Part shown: positions 55,187 to 63,786 of the stretch, piece by piece
Numbering within the stretch: position 1 is the stretch's first letter
Layout: the number at the start of each line of letters is the position of its first letter
Source of the DNA: Bacteroidales bacterium
GTDB lineage: Bacteria; Bacteroidota; Bacteroidia; Bacteroidales; P3
NCBI GenBank assembly: GCA_017522105.1
Contig: JAFXAA010000020.1
Span: forward strand, 1-64,000
Length of the DNA stretch: 64,000 nucleotides
Direction of reading: 5' to 3'
Program-made: the position numbers and the translations under genes
Notes under the pieces: generated by a model
Seen by the model: the letters and a program-made list of their open reading frames with translations, nothing else
What the model was told of the DNA's origin: nothing
The model's database searches: none

Positions 55187-55363
55187 ATGAAGAAAGGGAA
55201 AAAGATTATCGCCTACGAGCCTGACGGCGTGCGCCTCTTCGACAACGCAAAAGAGGCAGCAGCACACTACGGCCTGCCCCTGCCCACACTCTACACCCTC
55301 ATCAACAGCGGCGAGGAAAGCAGCGCAGGCGTTTCGTTTGACTATCAATTAACCAACCTATGA
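55187..55363 (+). CDS. Small phage protein (58 aa)
   Basis: A 58-aa frame from the ATG at 55187, ending with ATGA overlap with the next gene. FDNAKEAAAHYGLPLPTLYTLI resembles an HTH or NUMOD-type helix. Position and overlap support it as real. Confidence 0.5.
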   Translation: MKKGKKIIAYEPDGVRLFDNAKEAAAHYGLPLPTLYTLINSGEESSAGVSFDYQLTNL

Positions 55364-55578
55364 AGAAGATAACAGCATTCCTCCGCCGCGCCCTCGCCGT
55401 CCGCTACCGCGTCGCCGTCATCGTCCGCGGACGCTGCTTCAACGCCTCAGGCACCGACCGCCGCAAGCTCATCTCCCTCGCCCAGCGCACCGAGGACATG
55501 TCCTTCTGGACACTCTACAAGTCCGGCCCCTTCGGCCTCCCCGAACGCGAGGTCGACTCCAGCTTGTTCACAACTTAA
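55360..55578 (+). CDS. Hypothetical phage protein, end of early operon
   Basis: 72 aa, Arg-rich N-terminus (FLRRALAVRYRVAVIVRGRC). Not recognised. The last plus-strand gene before the promoters at 55603 and 55714. Confidence 0.4.
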   Translation: MKKITAFLRRALAVRYRVAVIVRGRCFNASGTDRRKLISLAQRTEDMSFWTLYKSGPFGLPEREVDSSLFTT

Positions 55579-55602
55579 ACACCGCCTTCCGGCAAAAAAC
55601 AC

Positions 55603-55721
55603 TACCTTTGCCGCGCAATAGCCGACCATACCCCAATGACCCCTAAACCCGTCCTAACCCTACTGCAAGGCACCAAAATTAACAAACAAGATTGGCGGCA
55701 GGGATAAAGGTGCTATCTTTG
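55603..55721 (+). promoter_or_regulatory. Two -7 boxes before the 911-aa gene
   Basis: TACCTTTG at 55603-55610 and TATCTTTG at 55714-55721, the second 26 bases before the ATG at 55747, start a separate transcript. The 168 bases here hold no other gene. Confidence 0.6.
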
Positions 55722-55746
55722 CCGCCAAAAATCATAAAGACCCATT

Positions 55747-58482
55747 ATGCAACAGAACATCCGATACACAGGCCTCGCCAACAACCCCTCCGACTACGAC
55801 TGCTCCGACGGACAGCTCGCCACCGCCATTGGTCTTGTCAGCGAAGACGACGCCCTCAAGGGCGTGCCGCAGCCCCAGGTCGTCGGCGCCTCCCTCGGCA
55901 ACCGTCGCGTCCTCTTCCTTCACGCTACGTCACTCTACCGCCACTACATCGTCGTCAATACCGGCGCCACCTACCTCTATTGGATAGACGAGGAATACCT
56001 TATCGGCGACTACACACCGCAGCAGGTGGAGCAGCACCTCGTCGAGATAACTCACACCATAGGCACTGTGCTCACCGTCATCGCCGTGGGCAACACACTG
56101 GCCGTCATGACCGACCGCGGCCTCTACTACTTCCTCTGGAAGAACAACGCCTACAAAAACCTCGGCCAGAAGCCACCGGAGCTGGAGATACGGTTCTCCA
56201 CCACAAACCAGCATTCACTCATCAGCAACGATACAGTATACGCTAATTGGTGCAAAAATACTTCCGAGATATGGGGGCTGATAGCCAGTAACAACAAGTT
56301 GGTGACAGACGCCAACCGTTTCTACGCACCCTTCAAGATACGCTACTGCTACCGACTCTTCGACGGCAGCATGTTCATGCACTCCGCACCCGTCTTCATG
56401 CCCATCACGGCCCCCTACACCTATCAGGTGGAATGGCTGCGGCTTTATGTCATTAACAATAGTATATATCCTCTCCCTGATAATCTATCCATGGCAGAGA
56501 GGACAGGCGGCACCAATTGGCGAAGTATACCAACACCTTTTAAATACAGGTACGAGCCGAACAATGTCAGCCTTCGCTACCGTGTGCTGACGGACATATC
56601 GGCGCAGCTGGAGGTGTGGGCCGACATCGTGAAGTCCGTGGACGTCTTCGTCACACCGCCGATCCTCCGCGAGGTCACCGGCAGCACCCTTGACCCCGAC
56701 GCCTACAAAATAGAACAGCCCATATACCACTACCGCGGCGGCATGATACAGAAAGGCGGCAATCTGAATGTGCCAGACATCATAGAACATGACTCCTCGA
56801 AGTTCGTCGTGCAGGACATCCCGCTGTATACCGAGGACGAGTACCTGGCGAAAATCAAGGAAGCCTCGACGTTCTACAAGATAGCCTCCTTCGACCTCGC
56901 CCAGAAACAACTCGTATTCGACAGTGAACAAGATCTGCCCATAGGCACCGGCGTGCTCAGCACCCTCGCCAGCCAGGAAGCCATGGTCGACGACTACCGC
57001 ACACACAACAACCTCGTGCCGGCTTTCAACCGCGCTTCCCTCTTCTCCTACAACAATCGCCTCAACATCTCAAGTGTCAACGACAGACTCTTCCAAGGCT
57101 TCAACCTCGCCACCATGATGCCCTACCACCCCGCTAACCAATATTTTTTACATGTTGTGAAGGCTGCAGTATGCCTCCAGACCAACGACGGCGAAAAAAT
57201 CGTATCCAAGGACATGAGCTGTTGGGTCTGGCCGACGTTCCTCAACCAGCTGCCGCTCTTCTACCCCGACAGTAGAGCCAAGAAGTTGCTGATTCAACTT
57301 GCCAACGACCCCAAGTGGTACCGCCTCGACATGGAGGAATGTCCGCTGCTGAACGGCGCCACCACCGTCGGTGACATCTTGGAGGACATCTCCGTCGATG
57401 CCGGGCGACACAACATAACAGTCGTGCCTGCCGCCGAGTACCCCCCCGACCCCCTGCCCGACGGCAGCGACATCGTGAACACCGTCAACAAAGTCTACAC
57501 CTCCGAGGTCGACAACCCCTACCTCTTCCCAGCCACAGCCATTAACAGCGTCGGCACAGGCGAGATACTGGCTCTCTGCACCACCACTAAAGCACTTTCA
57601 CAAGGGCAGTTCGGACAGTTCCCCCTCTACGCCTTCACCACCGACGGCGTCTGGGCTCTCTCCGTGGCTGCCGACGGCACCTACGACAGCATGCACGCCG
57701 TCAGCCGCGACATGTGCACCAACCCCTACAGCATCACGCAGATAGACAGCGCCGTCCTCTTCGTTACCGACCGCGGCATCATGCTGCTCCAAGGCTCCGA
57801 CACCGTATGTATCACCGACGGCATCCTCGCCGACAACCCCTTCGACCCAGCCACACTCCCCCACCTTGACGAAGTGGCTTACAGCGAAAACGGCTACCAC
57901 GTCGCCAACGCACCCATGACCCACGACTTCCTTGCCGGCTGCCGCATGATCTACGACTACATGCACCAGCACATCATCGTCTTCAACCCCGAGACGACCT
58001 CCCCTGATGGACGAAGAGAATTTGCCAAGTACCCCTACGCCCACGTCTACTCCCTCAAGTCGAAACGCTGGGGCATGATGCGCTCCAACCTTGTCGCCAC
58101 CGTCAACTCCTACCCCGACGCCCTTGCCATCAACCGCAACCGCCAACTTGTCTCCTTCGCCAGCAGCGAAGAGCAGAGCGTCAAAGGCCTGCTCGTCACA
58201 CGACCCTTCAAGCTCGGCTCACCCGACGCCTACAAGACCATCCACAACGTCGTGCAACGAGGCGTCTTCCCCAAGGGCAAGGTCAAGACACTCCTCTACG
58301 GCTCACGCGACCTCTACAACTGGCACCTCGTCGGCTCCAGCGTCGACCACTGGCTCCGCGGCCTCCGCGGCACACCCTTCAAATACTTCCGCATCGCACT
58401 CCTCACCGACCTCGCTCCAGGCGAGAGCGTCAGCGCCGTAACCGTCGACTTCGAACCCAAAGAAACCACCAAACTACACTAA
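55747..58482 (+). CDS. Large phage structural protein, possibly tail nozzle/tail-tip beta-propeller
   Basis: 911 aa. No signal peptide. Start MQQNIRYTGLANNPSDYDCSD. Several WD/beta-propeller-like units with Trp-rich turns are seen (LYYFLWKNNAYKNLG; LYAFTTDGVWALSV; YAHVYSLKSKRWGMM). The length and mostly beta composition fit podovirus nozzle proteins (T7 gp12-like role) or a tail-tip protein, but the match is by general features only. It is the only large plus-strand structural gene here, between its own promoter and a terminator. Confidence 0.5.
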   Translation: MQQNIRYTGLANNPSDYDCSDGQLATAIGLVSEDDALKGVPQPQVVGASLGNRRVLFLHATSLYRHYIVVNTGATYLYWIDEEYLIGDYTPQQVEQHLVEITHTIGTVLTVIAVGNTLAVMTDRGLYYFLWKNNAYKNLGQKPPELEIRFSTTNQHSLISNDTVYANWCKNTSEIWGLIASNNKLVTDANRFYAPFKIRYCYRLFDGSMFMHSAPVFMPITAPYTYQVEWLRLYVINNSIYPLPDNLSMAERTGGTNWRSIPTPFKYRYEPNNVSLRYRVLTDISAQLEVWADIVKSVDVFVTPPILREVTGSTLDPDAYKIEQPIYHYRGGMIQKGGNLNVPDIIEHDSSKFVVQDIPLYTEDEYLAKIKEASTFYKIASFDLAQKQLVFDSEQDLPIGTGVLSTLASQEAMVDDYRTHNNLVPAFNRASLFSYNNRLNISSVNDRLFQGFNLATMMPYHPANQYFLHVVKAAVCLQTNDGEKIVSKDMSCWVWPTFLNQLPLFYPDSRAKKLLIQLANDPKWYRLDMEECPLLNGATTVGDILEDISVDAGRHNITVVPAAEYPPDPLPDGSDIVNTVNKVYTSEVDNPYLFPATAINSVGTGEILALCTTTKALSQGQFGQFPLYAFTTDGVWALSVAADGTYDSMHAVSRDMCTNPYSITQIDSAVLFVTDRGIMLLQGSDTVCITDGILADNPFDPATLPHLDEVAYSENGYHVANAPMTHDFLAGCRMIYDYMHQHIIVFNPETTSPDGRREFAKYPYAHVYSLKSKRWGMMRSNLVATVNSYPDALAINRNRQLVSFASSEEQSVKGLLVTRPFKLGSPDAYKTIHNVVQRGVFPKGKVKTLLYGSRDLYNWHLVGSSVDHWLRGLRGTPFKYFRIALLTDLAPGESVSAVTVDFEPKETTKLH

Positions 58483-58525
58483 AACGTCAACGTTAAGGTT
58501 AGTTAACGTTAGCGTTAAGGTTAAA

Positions 58526-58555
58526 GAAAGCCGGAGCCCCAAAGCCCCGGCTTTC
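58526..58555. terminator. Hairpin terminator after the 911-aa gene
   Basis: A 9-bp stem GAAAGCCGG with CCGGCTTTC, plus an inner GC/GC pair, is followed by GCCTTTTCC. Upstream (58486-58525) are repeated GTTAAGG/AACGTTA words. It separates plus and minus late genes. Confidence 0.7.
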
Positions 58556-58617
58556 GCCTTTTCCTAAAACAATTATGAAAGAAAATCGGTTATACTATTC
58601 ACTTTAAACCTTAAACC

Positions 58618-59094
58618 TTACCATGGATACATCTTTCGCGTCGTCGAACGCTTGATGGTCAGCGAGTGTAGCTTCTCGGCCTGCGCCGCCGCCGCGGTAC
58701 CGTAGAGCTGCGTGTCGTCGCTGTGTGTATACACCAGCCACATGGCCAGCAGGCTGTTGACGAAATAGGAGGTGAGCCCCAGCTCGTAGACCGACTGTAA
58801 GGCGCTGTTGAAGTCGTCGGGCACCTTCAGCTCCAGCACATAATGGTCGGGCTCATTGTCTACCACAAAGCCTTCGTTGACGACGGCGCCGGCAATCAGA
58901 TTTACAAGCTCGACGCGCGCCTCGCCGAAGAAACGCTCCAGCTCGCTGCGGTCCTCATCAATTGTACCTATCCTGTCCAGCGCCTCGGGGTCTTCGGCCT
59001 TCGGCTGCTCCTGCCGCTTGGCGCCTATATACGCCGACGACTGCGCCACCTGGCGCAGCACTTCGGCCATCGACACATTGAGTGTAATATTCAT
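58618..59094 (-). CDS. Hypothetical phage late protein
   Basis: 158 aa from the ATG at 59094. Alpha/beta with an acidic N-terminal region (DEDRSELERFFGEARVELV) and a helix SYFVNSLLAMWLVYTHSD. Not recognised; likely structural or assembly. Confidence 0.5.
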   Translation of the reverse strand: MNITLNVSMAEVLRQVAQSSAYIGAKRQEQPKAEDPEALDRIGTIDEDRSELERFFGEARVELVNLIAGAVVNEGFVVDNEPDHYVLELKVPDDFNSALQSVYELGLTSYFVNSLLAMWLVYTHSDDTQLYGTAAAAQAEKLHSLTIKRSTTRKMYPW

Positions 59095-59114
59095 ATCCTT
59101 ATTGTTTTGGGGTA

Positions 59115-59315
59115 TTATTTCATCATCTGTACAGCGCACTTCAGCGTCTGCCCTATCTTCAAAGCCTCAGCGGCGTCCATGTGCTCCTGGCCGTCGGTGG
59201 CATCCTCCTCCATGGCCCACAGCAGCTCTTGGCTGCGACGCTCCGAGTCGCGCAAGACCTTCACGACCTTGCGCCGCTCTTTCTCAATCTCTTTCAGGGT
59301 CTCTTTTGCATTCAT
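59115..59315 (-). CDS. Small coiled-coil phage protein
   Basis: 66 aa from the ATG at 59315; a TTG at 59339 is possible. Almost wholly helical (LKEIEKERRKVVKVLRDSER). Not recognised. Confidence 0.45.
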   Translation of the reverse strand: MNAKETLKEIEKERRKVVKVLRDSERRSQELLWAMEEDATDGQEHMDAAEALKIGQTLKCAVQMMK

Positions 59316-59469
59316 CTCTTGTAGATTTAGGGTATACAAAAAGCCCCTGCGCAGGTGACCTCGGCTCTACAAGCTGCCGTGCGGCCGTTTCCAGTTCCGC
59401 CACCATACAAGGGCAAACGCCGTTGTGCCAGCGGCCGCCAAGGGCCACCGTCTGTAGATTTAGGTGCTG

Positions 59470-59477
59470 CAAAGATA
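59470..59477 (-). promoter_or_regulatory. Minus-strand -7 box in the late block
   Basis: TATCTTTG on the minus strand lies 155 bases before the ATG at 59315. The leader contains a copy of TGTAGATTTAGG at each end (59320s and 59450s). No clear gene lies in 59316-59533. Confidence 0.5.
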
Positions 59478-59533
59478 CAAACATTCTGCCACATGACAAA
59501 ATATTTATTACAATCAGCACTATGTCAGCACCT

Positions 59534-60037
59534 TTACTTTAGGTGATACTCCCTGATGCAGTACTTGCCGTCGGGGTCGGTGAGCAGGGCTACGGCCATG
59601 TCGTGCATGTAAGGCACTATCGTCTCGGCGGGTATCTTGCTTAACGGTTCACCCAGCATGCGCGCCGTGCTTTCTCCAAAGTCGGTATAGACCTGGTTCA
59701 TGGCTACCCACAGGGCATAGCGGTTGAAGACGCCCTCGCGCTCCATTTCCAGATGCATAGCCTCCATGGCCTTCTCCCAGGTGGAATAATCCCACGGCGC
59801 CTCGGGCTTCATGCCGCGCACCACCTCGGTGGCTTCGTTCCGTGTGAGGTACTGCCGCCACTTGATGGCGCACAGCTCCTCGATATACTCTTCGGCCATC
59901 TCCGGCTTGTTCTCGATGCACCACGCCATCATTCGCTTCATCACCTCGCCGAAGGTGTGCATCTGCTTCACGTCGTTCGACGATGCCATCATGTCGTAGA
60001 GCATCCCGAACTTGTCTGTCATCTCTTGCTTTGTCAT
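59534..60037 (-). CDS. Conserved phage late protein
   Basis: 167 aa, helical. MHTFGEVMKRMMAWCIENKP and APWDYSTWEKAMEAMHLEM resemble a group of tail or baseplate-associated proteins common in Bacteroidota phages. Role unknown. Confidence 0.5.
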   Translation of the reverse strand: MTKQEMTDKFGMLYDMMASSNDVKQMHTFGEVMKRMMAWCIENKPEMAEEYIEELCAIKWRQYLTRNEATEVVRGMKPEAPWDYSTWEKAMEAMHLEMEREGVFNRYALWVAMNQVYTDFGESTARMLGEPLSKIPAETIVPYMHDMAVALLTDPDGKYCIREYHLK

Positions 60038-60150
60038 TTCTTATAGATTTTATAAGTGTTTATAAGAATTTTGTAGTCCGCTGTAGTCCATTGTGTAGTC
60101 TAAAGCAGACACAAAATATTCATTTCTACTACTTTCCGCACCCTGGACAT

Positions 60151-60471
60151 TTAACCTTGGGTATCGGTCGTGTCGTCTGCCTCTTTGGGGTATATACTTT
60201 CATACAGCCTATTATATAATGTATCAATATATCCATATAACAGCTCCAGCCACATTGCAGCGTAGGCGCACAGGAACGACACCGCGACCGATGCTATCAG
60301 CGGCTGACCAGAGAGGAGGGAGCATAGCAGCACTAACCAGAAGCTTGCGCACTTCGAGCAATTCAAGACGGGTATCTTGTGCCGCAGCACCCCCTCCACG
60401 GCTTCCACCAAGCCGAGGTGGTTGGCCAGCGTCGCCGACAGCATCAGCAGCAGTATGTCGCTCCAGTACAT
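60151..60471 (-). CDS. Small phage membrane protein
   Basis: 106 aa with two or three hydrophobic helices (~4-20, 44-62, 66-88) and two Cys (NCSKC). Not recognised. It may be a holin-type protein, but lies away from the endolysin gene. Confidence 0.5.
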   Translation of the reverse strand: MYWSDILLLMLSATLANHLGLVEAVEGVLRHKIPVLNCSKCASFWLVLLCSLLSGQPLIASVAVSFLCAYAAMWLELLYGYIDTLYNRLYESIYPKEADDTTDTQG

Positions 60472-60475
60472 AGCC

Positions 60476-60925
60476 TTATGCGGTGGTTACGTTGATGGAG
60501 GTCGTCAGACTCACGGCGTTGGTTACCGCGCAGCAGTCGTGCAGGTCGGTGGGCACCGCCACCACTTCGCCGCCGGTGATCGTGGGCACAGCAGCCGACG
60601 AGCACGGCACGCACAGCGTGGTGAAGATGTTGTCCGTCACGGGGCATTGGTTGCAGCCACATGCGTTGTCACCGCAGCGGTAAGGCATATAGGTAACCGT
60701 GCCGGTCACGGCCACCTCGCAACAGTAGGTGTCGTTGCCAAGCGACACAGGCGTACCCTGCACCTGATAGGCCAGGTTGGCGGTGATGGGGTACATGCCG
60801 TTGGCGCACAGCTTGCGGCCTCCGCAGGTCCAGTGCGTCATGTTAAGCTGATAGTTTGCGTTGGCGGCAGTACCGCCAGGCACCGAGGTGAGAAAGTCGA
60901 CCTTGGTAGTTCCGTTCTTACACAT
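60476..60925 (-). CDS. Cys-rich phage late protein
   Basis: 149 aa containing about fifteen Cys in knuckles such as CGDNACGCNQC and LCVPCSS, on a beta-rich background. No signal peptide. It could be a metal-binding or structural tail protein. Not recognised. Confidence 0.5.
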   Translation of the reverse strand: MCKNGTTKVDFLTSVPGGTAANANYQLNMTHWTCGGRKLCANGMYPITANLAYQVQGTPVSLGNDTYCCEVAVTGTVTYMPYRCGDNACGCNQCPVTDNIFTTLCVPCSSAAVPTITGGEVVAVPTDLHDCCAVTNAVSLTTSINVTTA

Positions 60926-60998
60926 TGTTTCTCTTTGTTTGAAGGTTTGTTTACCGACGGCCTATTCTCTGCACCGCCGTCGTCTTGTGCTGTTTCAA

Positions 60999-61214
60999 TC
61001 AGGAAACTGCCTGCTCCTCTGCCACTGGGTTGAACACACCGCCACCATCGTTGACCAGCTTCTTCAGCAGGTCCTCGATGTGCTCCAGCCGCTCTTCGTG
61101 GTTGTCCATCCTCTCGGCGTTCATCCTCGAGAACTGGGCACCGCACAGCAGCTGTTGCATCGACGTGCACTTCGTGCAGTCGTGAGGACAGGTCTTTGCG
61201 TTTTCGTCAGCCAT
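60999..61214 (-). CDS. Small phage late protein
   Basis: 71 aa. An N-terminal Cys pair (CPHDCTKC) and a coiled-coil segment (RMDNHEERLEHIEDLLKKL). Not recognised; may bind zinc. Confidence 0.45.
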   Translation of the reverse strand: MADENAKTCPHDCTKCTSMQQLLCGAQFSRMNAERMDNHEERLEHIEDLLKKLVNDGGGVFNPVAEEQAVS

Positions 61215-61216
61215 AA

Positions 61217-61417
61217 CTAACTGAAATACTCAATGATTTTACTCTTAACGAAAGGGTTCTTATCCCACTGCGCCGCCACCTCGGCAATCTTGCGGCCAGT
61301 GACGGCGCGACCCTGCTTGGCCAGAGCATCGATGAAGCCGACGATTGCGTTTCGTGCAGCCGTTGCCTCTTCGGCGCTCTCAGCGTAGATGTTGAACTTT
61401 ATCTCGTAACCTTGCAT
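61217..61417 (-). CDS. Hypothetical phage late protein
   Basis: 66 aa, alpha/beta; YEIKFNIYAESAEEATAARN. Not recognised. It is two bases from the previous gene. Confidence 0.45.
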   Translation of the reverse strand: MQGYEIKFNIYAESAEEATAARNAIVGFIDALAKQGRAVTGRKIAEVAAQWDKNPFVKSKIIEYFS

Positions 61418-61423
61418 AGCCTA

Positions 61424-61768
61424 TCAGTTTATCGGAGGCAGCGCCTCGGTGGGTGTGTTGACAATAGCGGTACGCTTACCCATGATGCCGCGCACGAAGT
61501 CGGCCACCTGCATTATCTCGTCTTTGTTTCCTTTGACGAATTCGAAGAAGCCGCCGACGGTATTCTTGGCATTGTCCATGAACGTGGGTGGCACGGGGTC
61601 GAACATCGGCAGCTCCTCCATGTCCTTAATATAAAAGTCATAGAGTTCGCCGGCCAGTTTTACGTTGCCGCCAGCCGTCTTCATGCAGAATGCCTTGAGG
61701 CTGCTCTTGCTGGTAGGCTGGAAGGTGTCGAACAAATCCATCATCTGTATTCTTTTCTTGCCGAACAT
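61424..61768 (-). CDS. Hypothetical phage late protein
   Basis: 114 aa, helical and acidic; MMDLFDTFQPTSKSSLKAF is near its start. Not recognised. It begins a sub-block that ends at the hairpin at 61785-61816. Confidence 0.45.
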   Translation of the reverse strand: MFGKKRIQMMDLFDTFQPTSKSSLKAFCMKTAGGNVKLAGELYDFYIKDMEELPMFDPVPPTFMDNAKNTVGGFFEFVKGNKDEIMQVADFVRGIMGKRTAIVNTPTEALPPIN

Positions 61769-61784
61769 GGTGTGGGATAATTTA

Positions 61785-61816
61785 GAGAGGGCGGGCTATA
61801 TCAACCCTACCCTCTC
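61785..61816. terminator. Hairpin between late genes
   Basis: GAGAGGG (61785-61791) pairs with CCCTCTC (61810-61816) across an 18-base loop. It lies just after the stop of the gene at 61832-62308 on the minus strand. Confidence 0.55.
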
Positions 61817-61831
61817 TTGTTTGTTTTTCGG

Positions 61832-62308
61832 TTAGCCATTGCAACCGCAGCCACCTGCAGGGCAGGGGCAGGGAGTGGCGTCACGATACAGGGCCACCTT
61901 CTGCGGGCGCTCCTCGTAACGGCCGGTCATAAGACCGAGGGTTACCTCGTTGGAGAGCTGCTGGCTGGCGGTGAGCTGGCCGCTCTGCTGACCGCTCACG
62001 GTGTCGTTGATGCTAATGCTCAGGGTCTTGTCGCCCTCGATACGCTCGTTGCGCTCGGCGGCGACGGTGGTGGCAAGGGTGCCGACGAGGTCACGCAGAC
62101 CGTCGTTCTTGGCGGCGGCAACCTCCTGGGCCTTCTTGGCCTGGCTGTGGGCATAGATCCAACCGGCACCGGCGGCGACAACACCGGCAACACCGGTGAC
62201 GAGACCGGCAATGCCGACGCCGCTCACTTTGCCGCGACGGTTCATCTCGGCAACCTTCAGCGTCTCGTAGGTGCTCATTCCGTTGTGATTGTTCATCTCT
62301 TCAGGCAT
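61832..62308 (-). CDS. Phage late membrane protein with Cys-rich tail
   Basis: 158 aa from the ATG at 62308. One long hydrophobic helix (VGIAGLVTGVAGVVAAGAGWIYAH) follows a charged N-terminus. The end is Cys- and Gly-rich (CPCPAGGCGCNG). This may be a tail-associated or injection protein. Not recognised. Confidence 0.5.
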   Translation of the reverse strand: MPEEMNNHNGMSTYETLKVAEMNRRGKVSGVGIAGLVTGVAGVVAAGAGWIYAHSQAKKAQEVAAAKNDGLRDLVGTLATTVAAERNERIEGDKTLSISINDTVSGQQSGQLTASQQLSNEVTLGLMTGRYEERPQKVALYRDATPCPCPAGGCGCNG

Positions 62309-62370
62309 GATTGTTTGATTTTTGATGGTTAATAATTTTGTTTCTTTACTCAGGTCGCGCAACCTGGGCA

Positions 62371-62417
62371 CAAAATTAGGGGCACTCTCAAGTTTTTCCT
62401 AAACTCGAAAGTGCCCC
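62371..62417 (-). promoter_or_regulatory. Hairpin plus -7 box before a late gene
   Basis: A 17-base arm (62379-62395) pairs with 62401-62417 with two mismatches and a 5-base loop. On the minus strand it is followed directly by TAATTTTG (62371-62378). It can terminate the lysis block and the box may start the next gene. Confidence 0.55.
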
Positions 62418-62440
62418 AACGATAAGACAAACAATACTAT

Positions 62441-62803
62441 CTACTTATGTCTTTTCTTGCCTTTGAAAAAGTCGGAGTTGCCAAAGGCCTCGATGTCCTT
62501 TTTCAGCCACACGTCGTTGCTGTAGCCACCGTCGCGTGTGCCTGCTGGTATCAACCTCATCTTGACGTATTTGCGGAATGTCGGCTGACTGATACCCAAG
62601 TAGTCGCAGGCTTGCGTTATGTTGCATATCGGCAGCTCCATGCGGTGCCGCTCGGGGTGCATCACCTTGTCGCCCCAGCGCGCCAGGGCTAATGCGCTGC
62701 CTTCGCTCAGCCGTATGACGTTCTTGCGCATCCCTTCGGCAAAACCCTCTGCCAACTCTATTAGCAGCAACCTCGTCTCCGGACTTATCTCACCGCCGCT
62801 CAT
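62441..62803 (-). CDS. Phage HTH protein in the late block
   Basis: 120 aa from the ATG at 62803 (ATGA overlap). LPICNITQACDYLGISQPTFRKYVKMRLI is a winged-helix DNA-binding segment, followed by a basic end. It is placed between lysis and tail-type genes, so it could regulate late transcription or act as a small terminase-like DNA-binding protein. Confidence 0.55.
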   Translation of the reverse strand: MSGGEISPETRLLLIELAEGFAEGMRKNVIRLSEGSALALARWGDKVMHPERHRMELPICNITQACDYLGISQPTFRKYVKMRLIPAGTRDGGYSNDVWLKKDIEAFGNSDFFKGKKRHK

Positions 62804-63222
62804 ACAAATAGTTTTATCCACCACTTCTTTGTCTTCCACACCGCAACACCTATCAAACCCACTAAACCCAATACGTCTATCCATATGAAGGTCTTCTGCC
62901 ACCAAGATAGCGGCTTCTTCACCTCAACTGTTTCCGTTTTGGAAACAACCACTGGCTTCTCAACATACTTGTAGGCAGTGTCAATCTTTATCTTGGTCAC
63001 TATCTTGGTCACTTCGTCAGTGATATAGATGGTGTCGCCCTTCTGGTACTCGGTATGCCAACGATCAATATAGGTGCTGTCATGTACCTCACGCACGGTC
63101 TGCGTGGTATCGTGGATGTACACCGGCACCTCGACGGTCTGCTTTATGCTTTTGCAGCTCGAAAATGAAATAACGATTGCCGCTATTGTAAGAAAACGGC
63201 AAAAATTTAAATAACGTCTCAT
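62800..63222 (-). CDS. Lipoprotein/membrane protein of the lysis cassette (spanin candidate)
   Basis: 140 aa from the ATG at 63222. N-terminal lipoprotein-like signal (ISFSSC), a beta/helical Thr-rich stretch ([17 protein letters not shown]), and a C-terminal transmembrane helix ([18 protein letters not shown]). A lipid anchor and inner-membrane helix in one chain is the layout of a unimolecular spanin. It overlaps the endolysin stop by four bases. Confidence 0.6.
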   Translation of the reverse strand: MRRYLNFCRFLTIAAIVISFSSCKSIKQTVEVPVYIHDTTQTVREVHDSTYIDRWHTEYQKGDTIYITDEVTKIVTKIKIDTAYKYVEKPVVVSKTETVEVKKPLSWWQKTFIWIDVLGLVGLIGVAVWKTKKWWIKLFV

Positions 63223-63785
63223 TTGTCGGAAAATCTGATTACCCTGCCTCGGTTGTCTTTCAGGTAGCCGTAGCCGATGCAGTTTAACCTGCGGAGCCAC
63301 CCTTTGAGGAATTTCTTTTGCGTCGGGTCTTTCTTCACGATGCTGTTGAAATGCTGCTCACGGCGGTTCTTGAGCAGGTTGAAGAAAGCGTGTGGGTCGC
63401 GGGCGTTCAAGGCGGCAAGGGTCTTTGGACCTACTATGCCGTCGGCGGTTACGCCCAGGAGTTGCTGCGGGTAGATGATGCCCCACTTGCCGCTGCCCCA
63501 CACCCAATCAACAAGGATATTGGCAACCGACTGGCTCTCTATCTGGTCGGCTTTCCAGCGGTCCCAGTAGTGCGGCCGCAACACGGCGTTCACGGCCTCC
63601 TCGTCGGTGATGAGCTTCAGGTCGTCGACATCTATGTCGCCGTCGCCGTCTTTGTCATAGCCTACTTTGCGCCACGTCGATATGGTTACACCTTTGTTGG
63701 TGGCCCCGCCGTGGTCGTCCTTGTCATTGACGAAACCTCCCTCGAAGGAGAGGATAAACGGCGCCAATGTCATTACGTCTGCCAT
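63219..63785 (-). CDS. GH108-type endolysin (N-acetylmuramidase)
   Basis: 188 aa. Glycoside hydrolase 108 motif [20 protein letters not shown] with the catalytic Glu E15. The C-terminal part carries a peptidoglycan-binding fold ([17 protein letters not shown]). It cuts the MurNAc-GlcNAc bonds of peptidoglycan for host lysis. No signal peptide is present, so a holin is needed. A calcium-binding-like segment ([13 protein letters not shown]) is present. Confidence 0.88.
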   Translation of the reverse strand: MADVMTLAPFILSFEGGFVNDKDDHGGATNKGVTISTWRKVGYDKDGDGDIDVDDLKLITDEEAVNAVLRPHYWDRWKADQIESQSVANILVDWVWGSGKWGIIYPQQLLGVTADGIVGPKTLAALNARDPHAFFNLLKNRREQHFNSIVKKDPTQKKFLKGWLRRLNCIGYGYLKDNRGRVIRFSDK

Positions 63786-63786
63786 A

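Noticed and set aside
59284..59403. 40-codon minus-strand frame starting MVAELETAARQLVEP
   Set aside because: It overlaps the next gene, has shadow-like composition and no recognisable domain; too weak to list.
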